Source of the DNA: Fusarium oxysporum f. sp. lycopersici 4287
Taxonomy: Eukaryota; Ascomycota; Sordariomycetes; Hypocreales; Nectriaceae
Reading direction: 5' to 3'
DNA: 64,000 nt
NCBI RefSeq assembly: GCF_000149955.1
Contig: NC_030995.1
Coordinates: forward strand, 1 to 64,000
Shown here: positions 1 to 8,577 of the stretch, piece by piece
Layout of the letters: every line of letters begins with the position of its first letter
Position numbering within the stretch: the stretch's first letter is position 1
Translations under genes and position numbers: made by a program
Notes under the pieces: model-generated
The model's database searches: none
Told to the model about the DNA's origin: nothing
The model's input: only the letters and a program-made list of their open reading frames with translations

Positions 1-304
1 GCTTCCCTTTTAGCCTGTTAAGTTCCTCTAACTCGGAATTAAGGAAGGCTGCTTTGATAAGAGGGTGGCTGTTGTAGAGAGGGTATATAAGCAGGAGTAT
101 CTTGCAACTAAAGGCTGCCAGCCTGATGCAGCTAGTATTATCCCTATGTAACCAGGCCTCTCCGATTTCTATTGCTATATCACGAAGCTTATCGTGACTG
201 TCTTCCTTGATAGCTTGGTCGATCATATTAATCACATCGTGGCCTTCTGTTAGATAAGGCTCGCCGGGATCGGGTGTCTGCAGGCTTCTTCTGACAGCAG
301 GCAT
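1..304 (-). CDS. Partial hypothetical protein, cut by the window edge
   Basis: On the minus strand an ATG at 304 opens a frame that runs without a stop for 101 codons to base 1, so the 3' end lies outside the window. The product begins MPAVRRSLQTPDPGEPYLTE and is predicted to be mostly alpha-helical, with alternating acidic and hydrophobic residues (for example a stretch reading DKLRDIAIEIGEAW) and no signal peptide or recognisable motif. I do not recognise the family. An open frame of this length in moderately GC-balanced DNA is suggestive, not proof. Upstream (305-560) there is no obvious promoter, and within 300 bp lies RIP-like AT-rich DNA, so it may equally be the edge of a transposon gene or a decaying gene. 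Confidence 0.4.
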   Translation of the reverse strand, partial: MPAVRRSLQTPDPGEPYLTEGHDVINMIDQAIKEDSHDKLRDIAIEIGEAWLHRDNTSCIRLAAFSCKILLLIYPLYNSHPLIKAAFLNSELEELNRLKGK

Positions 305-579
305 CGTTACGGTGCAGCTGTGATGCTGTTAGCGGTTGCGATCAGAAGTCGGATCAGATTACTTACTGTGGAAGCGCAGTGGATGATTTAAGCGTGGTAT
401 GGGTCGGCGAAAGAGTGGCCTTTGAAGTGGGTTGCAGGAAGAAGATTAGGGCCAGCTGAAGAGTAAGGCTCTCCAGCTGGGTTATATGCAGCTAGGTTCA
501 GGCTGCAATTGAGGCAGCTAACTATGATGATATTGACTTAATAAAGCTTTGCCTGCTGAGGGGTAATAAATATTTAAAT

Positions 580-955
580 TATGTTAGACTTTGGAGATGC
601 TTAGATATATCTTTCGAGGCTGACTTGTAAACTTAAAAATAATAAAATAATTAGGCTAGAAAATATAAATATTTAAAAAGAATATATTTTAAATTTATTA
701 ATCTATTTAAAGTCTTTTTATTTTAATATTATTTTATTAATCTTAAAATTTAGTATTTTAAGTAATAATACCTTCCTTTTAAGTATAAAACTATTATATT
801 AAAAGGTATATCTAATTTAGACCTTTTCTTATTTAAGTAGATAAGTATAACTTTATAGCCTTAAGTATTATTAAATAGTGCCTTTATAAGATGGTTTTTA
901 AAGCTATTAAAATCCAAATTATAAATAAGTACCTATCTTTTTAAGTTTAATAATA
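580..955. repeat. AT-rich, RIP-like block
   Basis: A stretch made almost wholly of A, T and TpA steps, with very few CpA or TpG dinucleotides, between ordinary sequence on both sides. This is the composition left by repeat-induced point mutation of a duplicated element. No reading frame or terminal repeat can be recovered, so the source element is unidentified. Its right end runs straight into the repeat copy at 952-1050. The rest of the spacer 305-1413 (outside this block and that repeat) shows no gene. Confidence 0.6.
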
Positions 956-1050
956 GAGCCTTAGAGAGTACTGCGTCTCATCAATAAGAGATAACTGGAC
1001 AGCAGACCAGAGATGATTTCATCCCAAACACCTCCTTAAGGCTCTTCAGG
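952..1050. repeat. Dispersed repeat, copy 1 (pair with 4351-4472)
   Basis: About 100 bp sharing blocks such as TCAATAAGAGATAAC, GCAGACCAGAGATGAT and GGCTCTTCAGG with 4351-4472, in the same orientation. Each copy begins with AGAGCCTT and ends near AAGGCTCT or ATGGCTCT, so the ends form an imperfect inverted repeat, and each sits at the right edge of an AT-rich block. It could be a MITE or the conserved end of a longer RIP-damaged element. The pair brackets the carbonic-anhydrase-like and cyanamide-hydratase-like genes. Confidence 0.6.
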
Positions 1051-1413
1051 ATGGCGAGGCTACAACTACGCGTGCCGTTTTACCTTCAAATGCGAACACT
1101 CTGTTGCCAGCAAAACTATAATACTACTAGTATTTCATAGTCAGAAATCAGGGTCTGTTTAAAAGTCATACAGATCTAGCATTCCATGTTATGCAAAACC
1201 AATTATTCGATATTAGCATCATCTAGCCTAGTCATTCGGCAAAGCCTTAGAAGTCTATTAGAACTTTATATCGTAAGATAAAATGACGTGTTTCAAATAC
1301 TCATGTGCGCTGCCTAAAGTATAATCTCATCGCTAGCCGTCCCTCCGTCCGCCGGAAGTCCATGTGCCGCCGATGTGCTTTGTCGACCGGCAGGGGTTGA
1401 TTCCAAATCACAT

Positions 1414-2173
1414 CTAATCCAGTTTGATCTCCTCGGCCTTTCCAGTCTTGATGTCGAAGAGAAAACCACGGGCTGTCTCCTTGAGCTCCTCCCTGATAAC
1501 CTGGTTGGCACGAAGCCACTCAAGGTCACCTTTAACACTGCCCGCCATACTATACCCACCCATTAGCATCAAGAAAGTGCACAAAAGTCGTAGATGAGAT
1601 ACTTACTCGGTGTTTGCGCCCCAGTTGATCTGGTCAATTTCATCCCAGTGACTCTCACCTACTCGAGCCTTGACAGTGTCGCGCATCCACTCGTTAGTAA
1701 ACATTAGCGAGCCACAATCGGTATGATGAACAATGACGAGTTCATCGATGACGAATCTCGCGTCCAGGAGGAGAATGTCCCGGACCGCGAAGCGAATGTT
1801 TCCGCCAGCATTACGCGAGACCATGATCACTAGTCGACAATTAGTTTTCTTGTCGGTGACTTTCCATCTTGTTGACTTACTTTCACCATTGGGAACTCCG
1901 AGGTTCAAGTTGATGAACTTGTCGACGCTACAGCGAGGATCGACGCAGGCCACTGTTGGTATCACGATGAGCAAATGACTCGCAGACATGACGGATGACA
2001 CATTACATACCGACAATAGTAAGGCGAGGTTTGGTGACCTTGTTAACTTCGGCGACGGTTGGAAATGGTGCAAATCCTTGAGGTCTGTCATAGAGTTAGA
2101 TAAATTTCGGCTACGATTGAACTTGGAAAACTTACTCGTGGGTCGCAATGAGATCAGCGACAGTGTTGGCCAT
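1414..2173 (-). CDS. Beta-class carbonic anhydrase-like protein
   Basis: Five exons (2173-2136, 2084-2011, 1952-1881, 1829-1607, 1549-1414) join to exactly 180 codons plus stop. The zinc site of beta-carbonic anhydrases is visible: ACVDPRC supplies the first Cys and the Asp-Arg dyad, and VIVHHTDCG supplies the His-x-x-Cys pair; VSRNAGG between them is also typical. The family interconverts CO2 and bicarbonate as a zinc enzyme. This short, cytosolic-looking form (no targeting peptide) resembles the small fungal group that also includes carbonyl sulfide hydrolases, so COS as substrate cannot be excluded. All introns are 47-60 nt with GT-AG ends; for the third a GTAAGT donor at 1880 was preferred over a GTGAAA donor 6 nt upstream. 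It is divergent from the cyanamide-hydratase-like gene at 3139, separated by 965 bp. Confidence 0.85.
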
Positions 2174-3138
2174 TTTTATTTGTTGTAACGATGTATTTGT
2201 GGTTCGGTTTGTTAAGCGATGGTTGATTAGTATGTAGTGTTGTAGTGTTGGATAAAGTAGTTCTTAATGATATTGGAAAGCTATTGATGATGGAAGTTAC
2301 AAAGTGGAAGTGGTCATATAGGTTCTGTTATATAAGTTTTGAGCGAAGCATCTATCCCTCTCTGATCTTAAGTACTGGCGTTCGAACCAGGTTGCAGCTC
2401 TTATAAGAGAAGCTGCAACATGGTCTTACAAATCATCATCGCCATCGCGCGGTGTCGGTCTCTGAAATCTGTGCGATAAGGTTGGTCGCAGTCATGTTAC
2501 CCGAGAGCATTCGGAGATTCAACGTGTATTCAATTTATTGGTGTTATCATGATAAATCAATGAAATGAAGAAAAGCCAGTGCTGATTTGAACCAGTGAGA
2601 TGGCACCTGGTCATCAGATTCCAAGATTCATAAGCAAGGAGACTAGTACAGATTAAGCTAACTTTGTAGTATACATCCCGCGCTGATTCGGATGTTAAAA
2701 GGTCAAGCCAATCGAGGCACTCAACTGACCTTTAATACTCCTAGTTTATTAAGCTGTGAATTGTGATTACTGAACGTAAGCGGCAATCGAAGAAGTGACA
2801 AAGGTGGCTTGCTGATGCCCTGTAGGTTGATTCGGCGCCACAAACGTCTTGTGGTGCAGGGTATCCGACCATGTTACCTCACAAAAGATCTGCTACCGGT
2901 AGAGATACATAACACCCCCAAGCCAGCATGGCGAGATGATGAAGTCTTCCGACACTCGAAATTAATCCTTTAATTACTAATCATCGTCATAGCCTTGGTC
3001 GATTTGTCATATCTACTGCCTGGTATTACCTCATATACGGCCTTATGCCAATTTGATGCCATGCACAGCACAACTTCAGTCAAATTTTATCTATTGGCTT
3101 AGACAAATCTAGTATCTTTGCAATCACCATCAACAATC
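2174..3138. other. Divergent intergenic region
   Basis: 965 bp between the start codons of the carbonic-anhydrase-like gene (minus) and the HD-domain gene (plus), so it must hold both promoters. The sequence near 2320-2345 has TATA-like AT runs upstream of neither start at a convincing distance. A short imperfect palindrome lies at about 2389-2420 (GCAGCTTCTC facing its inverse). No further gene is seen. Confidence 0.5.
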
Positions 3139-3945
3139 ATGGCATCATTAACTGCTCACCCCTTCCCCTCTTTCCCCTTAACTGGGATCGAATTCCCAAC
3201 AACTCCCCTCGTGCTATCCTCATATCAACATGCAAAAAAGTATGCAACCCCAGGAGTCTTGAACCACGTCCTTCGAAGTGCCGCCTTCTGCCTTCTCCTC
3301 CAGAAGAAGATCCCAGAATTTGCCAAACTGGGCGACAGTCTCGATATCGAGCTCGTTATCGTGAGCTGTCTTCTCCACGACCTGGCTTGGTCCAAAACGA
3401 AGGAGCTCGTCACAAACACGCGACGTTTCGAAGTCGATGGAGCCAACCTCGCTCGGGAGTTCATCAACACGACGCCTGAAAAGGGTGGCAATTGGAGTGA
3501 GGGCAGTCGTCGTATGCAGATAGCTTGGGATGCTATCGCGCTACATACAATGGACACCATTGCGCCGTGGAAAGAGCCTGAAGTGGCGCTCGTCCATTTC
3601 GGTGTTCACGGCGACCTGCTTGGGCCGAATCTTCATCTCCTTGGGCTACCACAGGATCTGCCGAACCTGGAGGGCGCCATAACTGAAGAAGAGTTCAAGG
3701 AGATTTCCAACGCGTTTCCACGAATGCACTTTGCAGATGAGTTCAAAGAGATCTTCTGTGGCTTGTGCAGAGATAGAGGCCGCTATACTTTCGACAGCAA
3801 TGTTATGAACTATGGGCTGGAGTGGGGATATGATGGAGAGGGTACTGGAGCGGAGGAGTTCAAGAAGCTAGTGGAGGATGCTCGGCGTGCCAAGAGCCTG
3901 TACGGCGTCATGAGCGCTATCGACAAGCTCTTGGATGAAGATTAG
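3139..3945 (+). CDS. HD-domain protein, cyanamide hydratase-like
   Basis: An intron-free 268-codon gene. A longer reading begins at a TTG; the first real ATG, in a good context, is at 3139. The protein carries the HD-hydrolase pattern of fungal cyanamide hydratases: NHVLR near residues 42-46 (first metal His), LLHDLA with the His-Asp pair at 80-81, and AIALHT with a further His at 136. Cyanamide hydratase is a zinc enzyme that adds water to cyanamide to give urea; relatives include yeast DDI2/DDI3. No signal peptide is seen, so the enzyme should be cytosolic. Its neighbour is a divergent carbonic-anhydrase-like gene; urea breakdown yields CO2 and ammonia, so a functional link is conceivable but unproven. 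Substrate specificity cannot be read from the sequence; other HD hydrolases are possible. Confidence 0.8.
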   Translation: MASLTAHPFPSFPLTGIEFPTTPLVLSSYQHAKKYATPGVLNHVLRSAAFCLLLQKKIPEFAKLGDSLDIELVIVSCLLHDLAWSKTKELVTNTRRFEVDGANLAREFINTTPEKGGNWSEGSRRMQIAWDAIALHTMDTIAPWKEPEVALVHFGVHGDLLGPNLHLLGLPQDLPNLEGAITEEEFKEISNAFPRMHFADEFKEIFCGLCRDRGRYTFDSNVMNYGLEWGYDGEGTGAEEFKKLVEDARRAKSLYGVMSAIDKLLDED

Positions 3946-4350
3946 GTAAAGCGTAGACGCTGGGTCTGCCGCTAGTTATTTGGAGGAGGAGCCATTGCGG
4001 CTGTTGGAAGATGCGCAAAGTACTTGTATGTTTTTTAGTAAAATCAAAAATTAAAAATAAGGAAGAGAGTGGTATGAGGAGGAACTTAGTCGGGATGCTT
4101 GATGATTAAATGTTGTTTTATAGACCTGTAAACTTAGTATGACACCTGTTGATTTCCTCCTCCTAAAGACGAATTCAGTATGGAAATGCCTTAATAGCGT
4201 AGAACATTATGTACTTTATATGTTAGGCCATTTTAATGCCTAAAAGTTTAAATTTAAAATTTAGAAAGGTATTTTCTAGATACCTCTTCCTCTTGGGATT
4301 TACTTTATAAATAAAATAATTTATTTTAATTAAATAATAGGTATCTATTA
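3946..4350. other. 3' flank and AT-rich block
   Basis: After the stop codon at 3945 the sequence becomes AT-rich from about 4180, with long runs of A and T and few CpA/TpG steps, then enters the repeat at 4351. It echoes the AT-rich block upstream of the first repeat copy (both end with a TAGGTA/GTACCTAT-like string before AGAGCCTT), so both probably belong to the same RIP-damaged element family. No gene. Confidence 0.5.
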
Positions 4351-4472
4351 ATAGAGCCTTGAACAGTACTATATATATATATCAATAAGAGATAACCCGG
4401 GCAGCAGACCAAAGATGATCACGCTCTGAGTCATCCCCGGCGGCTCCTTATGGCTCTTCAGGCTGCAGAAAT
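4351..4472. repeat. Dispersed repeat, copy 2 (pair with 952-1050)
   Basis: Same order of shared words as copy 1 (AGAGCCTT, AGTACT, TCAATAAGAGATAAC, GCAGACCAAAGATGAT, GGCTCTTCAGG), with an (AT)n expansion near 4370-4381 and about 20 extra bases near the right end. Differences between copies include C/T and G/A transitions. Direct orientation relative to copy 1, 3.4 kb apart. Confidence 0.6.
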
Positions 4473-4514
4473 TCATACTGAGGATGACCAGTTAATTTTG
4501 CAAATCAATTATCA

Positions 4515-5102
4515 TTGGACTCCTTACCGCGAGTTATCGGGCACGGATACCACCGTAAACTCGATGCATTAACATCGAGCAGTTGCGCAAGTTTGGATAC
4601 AGCCGTGAACTTCATATGCAGAGATGAATCCCGTGTAACTGTGGAGCAACCCCGGCTCCCGGAGTTCCTTACCACGAGGGCCAACGAACGTAAGACCAGC
4701 GACAACAAACCTTTCGGAACAGAACAAGACGTTGTAGCTGATAAAGGCGCCGATGGAATCCAGGTACCAGATAAGTGAGTGCGGTGAGAGCCAAACAAGG
4801 TGGGTGATGAAGCCGACGAAAACGGATCTCCTGAAACGCCGAGATAAGAGTTAGACGAGGCAGTTCCGGTTGATCCTCGGCTGTGGACGAACTTCGAACT
4901 GGAAGAGGAAGAACACGAATCCATTGAAATTTTTGAGAACGGCAAAGCGGACATCAAATAGAAGCAAGGCAATATAGGACAATTTAAGCTCGGTGATACC
5001 CCTTGTACATTCGAAATGATGCAAGAGAAACTGCATCATGCAAGTTTTGAAGTCGTCAGCCAAGAAGATATAATCGCCGCTATGACTGAAATGCAGATCT
5101 AG
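4515..5102 (+). pseudogene. Unidentified protein gene with several in-frame stops
   Basis: One plus-strand frame keeps protein-like sequence for almost 600 nt but is broken by four stops (near 4776, 4785, 4845 and 4959) before ending at 5100-5102. The pieces look coding: PVDPRLWTNFELEEEEHE, ENGKADIK and GDTPCTFEMMQEKLHHASFE follow each other in register across the stops. TGA, TAA and TAG here could each come from CGA, CAA or CAG by a single C-to-T change, the direction of RIP. No start codon is present, so the 5' end is missing or lies in an unrecognised exon. I do not recognise the family; the product would have been acidic and soluble. Minus-strand frames over the same bases are regarded as shadows. 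Confidence 0.5.
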
Positions 5103-5552
5103 TGAAGAAAGGACATGCACCTTCATTTCGTGATGAATCCTCTGGGAATATTTACGACTTGTAGGCAGAAATGCCTTTGTTTGTCTCCGTAAATGCCCTT
5201 ACTTTCCGGCATCTTGATCGCTTGGATGCTGTCCACCACATATCAGTGGCTCTGCAATAAGAGAAATAGCATGTTTCTCTACCTGGGCTTATAGAGCGAT
5301 TTGATTTTAAATATTCAGTCATCTTACCCCTGCCACTGCAACTGACTGTTTCTAGTGTCTCGGGGATCAGGTGCCATGTTCGGTTGCTCATCGTCCGGCA
5401 TACTAATATGCCTGCCCTTCCAAAGTCTTGTCTTGATCAATTGAAGTCTGCAGCTAGAGACCAAATGGTTGTTGCACGTCAGAGGGCAACTGCTGACCTG
5501 TCGGGGCGACTCTCCCTGTTCGCCTCTGCCTTGACACGTCCCCCATTTACAC
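5103..5552. other. Spacer without a recognisable gene
   Basis: About 450 bp between two gene remnants. The pseudogene frame continues for some codons after its stop (to about 5190), which may be readthrough remnant sequence. Short open frames on both strands show no motif, signal peptide or intron pattern. Confidence 0.4.
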
Positions 5553-6092
5553 TCATTTCGAGAAATAACAAGTCAAATTATGAGAGCATGTAAAAGGAAA
5601 AAAGAAAAAGGAAAGTCGACACCAGTTCAAACCACCGGAATTCTGAGCAATCTCTGCTTTATCGGCCTCATCCTCCCAAGCATCCTCATCTTCCTCGGCG
5701 TCCTCGTTTCCCGCAGCATCCTTTTTTCCATCACCAGCCTGATCCTCCGGATCCTCTTCCCCGTCATCATCGTCCAGACCTTTGGTCATCTTGTCGATTT
5801 TGGCACTGAGAGCCAAAACTTGGGACTCAAGAACGATCCTCTTGGCCTTCTCCTCACGAAGCTCGTCCTGCAAGGCCTTACGCGCAGTCTTTTCTTGGTC
5901 GAGTTCTTTTATGGCACCGTCTAACCCATCCCAAAGACGGTTTATCTCGCCATCAACCTCCTCTATCTGGGCTTCAAACAGGAGCTTGAGCTTCGGCCCC
6001 TGTGCATCGGCCGATAGTGCCTTGTCGCGTGCATCAAAAGTCTCGATGCTCATCAACACAGAGTTGAGCCTGGTGCGCCAGACCTCAGGATC
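5553..6092 (-). pseudogene. 5'-truncated coiled-coil protein fragment
   Basis: A minus-strand frame entered through a possible 3' splice site (TAG at 6093-6095) and reading DPEVWRTRLNSVLMSIETFD at its start. The middle is a heptad-like charged helix (EEVDGEINRLWDGLDGAIKE and onward), followed by a very acidic tail rich in Asp, Glu and Ala; the last 20 residues are Phe-rich and look like non-coding run-out. No upstream exon can be found: the DNA beyond 6100 is the left edge of a destroyed transposon. The likely reading is a gene cut in two by the transposon or a rearrangement, leaving only this exon. The family is not recognised; coiled-coil scaffolding is all that can be inferred. Confidence 0.45.
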
Positions 6093-6139
6093 CTACCACT
6101 TATTGTAATGGTGAATTGGCCAATTTACCTTTTTTTTAT

Positions 6140-7933
6140 ATAGGAGCTTAGCATAACGTGGTTGATAAGCATGCGACGCACTTTTCCCTCTTATATTATA
6201 GATTTTATCTAATTAGATATTTATCAACCATTAATAATATCACAATCTTCAAATGAAGCCAGAACCCTCCTTGCCCTTTAAGCCCTTTAAAATAACCCAA
6301 AATTAAGTACCTAATACACTGCAAAGATATACGAGATCTCTAAGCCTAGGCTACGTCGCCGTAGAAATGGCATTTAATTGCAACGCAATTTTATCCTGAA
6401 ATCGAAGAAACTATCTAATCTAAAAGAGCAGATAATAAATTCATTCTTGACCTAGATTCGCAAGGGTTTCCCTTGCGACTGCATTTTATAGAAGAAATAG
6501 CTAATTCTCTTCTTAGTAACTATAATATATTACCTATTAGTAAATACTAAGCTTATAACTTTATTAAGTAGTAACTAGAGCTAAAGATATATTTATTTTA
6601 AAAATATAACTATTAAAGAGCTAAATATAAAGATTTATTTATTATTTATAGCTAATTTAGGCTTATATAAAATATAATTATAAAGTATAATATTTAATTA
6701 GATAATATTTAGAACTTTAATAAGACTAGCTTTGTAATAGGTATTATTATAATTAAAATAATTATTATAGGTTTAAAAAGGTAAGAAAGACTAAAATTAA
6801 TATAGCCTAAAAACTAGGAATAAATTATAATAATCTAGGTAATTAATATAAAAGGTTAATTAATTATATTATTTATTATTAATATAGGCTAATATTATCT
6901 TATAAATTAATACTAAGAATATAACCTCTTAGGCAATTAGGTTATTATAATAAGCTAAAATAAATAAATAAATAACTAGCTAGGTCTTTATTAGCTAAAG
7001 CACTTTAATTAGTTTATAACTAATAGGTTAATTAGTCCTTATTATTTTCTAATCCTTAATAGTTATAAAAGCTATTACTCTGCTAATTTTAAGAGATATT
7101 ATAAAGAGAATAAAATTATTATACTTTATATACCTACTTATATATCTTACTTACTTTAGCCTCTTAATATTAGGTACTTTAGGCTATTAAAAAAGGCATA
7201 TAATTAAGAAATAAAGTATTTAATTAAATACTTTATAACTTATATTTTAAAGACTAAGTTCTTTCCTGCCTTTTATACTGCTTTTAAAGCTATTTTTATA
7301 AAAAGTAATATCTAAAGAGGTTTTAAAAAAGCTAGGCTTACTTTTTTTAACTTAGAAAATATTATCTTAAAGCTTAATATATAGTTATAAACTCTAATAC
7401 CTCCTAGGGAGGCTACTAAACCTTTAACCCTATAAGTTTTAAAGATACTAAAGATAGTAATTAAGGCCTAGTCTTAGTTTAAATACCTTAAAAAATAAAT
7501 TAAAAGATATAAAAGTAGCTTCTTAGAGTTAATTATTAAAGCTTTAAAGTTAAATACTAAAGTAATAAAGGCAGTTATATATAAGGCTACCTTATTAAGG
7601 GCTAAAATCTAAAGCCTTTAAGATATAAATAAAATACTAAGCTAGCACTAAAGGATAAAAAGGACTAAATTATAGAAAGAAGGGGCTATAACTATAAAGG
7701 ATATATTATAAGTAATTAATAAAATAGATATTTATATATAGGTAGTAGCTAAATTATTTAGAAGTAATAATTAGGCCTAGTTAAAGTAACTAGCTGGTTA
7801 GTATTATAGTATATATGGCAAGGCTAGGCATAATATAAGGACCTATTAGGTGGATCAGGCTGCTCATAATGTTAAGAATGTTGGCACCGAAGATGAAAAG
7901 GCTAAGCATACTGTATCTCACTCTGAGAACTAA
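6140..7933 (+). mobile_element. RIP-destroyed Fot1/pogo-type DNA transposon
   Basis: About 1.8 kb of extreme AT-rich DNA, close to the usual length of Fot1-like elements. Reading across stops on the plus strand recovers the transposase order. Near 6250-6400 is a pogo-type helix-turn-helix (ARTLLAL, NNPKLST, TAKIYEIS, LRRRRNGI). At 6450-6530 comes LDLDSQGFPLRLHFIEEIAN. Near 6715-6770 there is NFNKTSF-IGII, where active relatives have NFDETGF-MGVI. At 7800-7860 is YGKARHNIRTY, where relatives have a zinc-knuckle CGKxGHNxRTC. The frame ends at TAA 7931-7933. Most lesions are C-to-T or G-to-A, and CpA/TpG steps are nearly absent, as expected of RIP. A non-AT-rich string at about 6155-6185 could be the left inverted terminal repeat; no matching right end is present, so the right side is probably truncated. 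Confidence 0.8.
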
Positions 7934-7970
7934 AACTTGAATAAATATTATTCTTTTTTTTTTCCTTTAG

Positions 7971-8441
7971 GAAAGGTATTCATTTGGTTACGAGAAGATC
8001 CGCAAGGAGGCGCTTGAGCAGCTTGATAACGTCTACTTCCCCGTTGAAGCCACCAAGACAGGCTTTATTCGCAACAAGGGCCTTTCAGCTACTACTCAGG
8101 TGGATTCGCTAATGGCTCGCCTCGTCAAGCAACGTTACTTGGCCAATGCTACGCTTCATGGATATTCTAAGGAGGCATTGAGTGGATCTATCCTCGAGGA
8201 AGCGCCTTTCCCGGAAGTATTGGTTACTAAGGCGTACAGCGCGGATAGAAAGACGCTTGATCTTGTTGTCTATAATGGAAAAGAGGCTGGAGTCTTTAAA
8301 CTTGGGTTTGAGAGTTTGATTCCTGGTCAGCAGTACTCTGTCAGCACTGGAGGTTCAGTCGCAGCTAATGGGGCCGGCAAGGCGTTCATTGATGCAGAGA
8401 TTAATAGGAGAACTCAGATCATCCTCCAACCGATCGAATAG
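7971..8441 (+). pseudogene. 3' fragment of an enzyme gene, 5' end lost at the transposon
   Basis: The frame opens directly after a pyrimidine-rich 3' splice site (TTTCCTTTAG, ending 7970) and runs 156 codons to TAG at 8439-8441 with normal codon usage. No earlier exon exists: upstream is the Fot1-like relic. The fragment includes GLSATTQVDSLMARLVKQRY and ends RTQIILQPIE, with a beta-sandwich-like tail. It reminds me of the C-terminal part of fungal linalool dehydratase/isomerase-domain proteins, but this is a weak recollection and no catalytic residue is in the fragment. Its clean frame suggests the truncation is young or the piece is still spliced to something unseen. It is convergent with the FAD oxidase ending at 8578. 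Confidence 0.5.
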
Positions 8442-8577
8442 TTACATCAGTAGTTACACTGTCTTAGTCTTTATTCAAGCGGTTTGGGAGTGACATCCTT
8501 CTTCTAACTGTTGCCCATCATATATGTATCCAACCTCCTGCACCAATTCCCTATGGGTACACGAATAGGAATCTAGT

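Noticed and set aside
2365..2420. GTTCGAACC near a hairpin, tRNA-like
   Set aside because: No cloverleaf can be drawn on either strand; the hairpin is an isolated short palindrome.
5580..6108. Plus-strand frames of 114 and 108 codons rich in Leu and Ser
   Set aside because: They are antisense shadows of the acidic coiled-coil fragment on the minus strand.
6459..6477. Perfect palindrome CGCAAGGG-TTT-CCCTTGCG
   Set aside because: It lies inside the recognisable transposase region (DSQGFPLRLH) of the Fot1-like relic, so it is most simply a coding coincidence.
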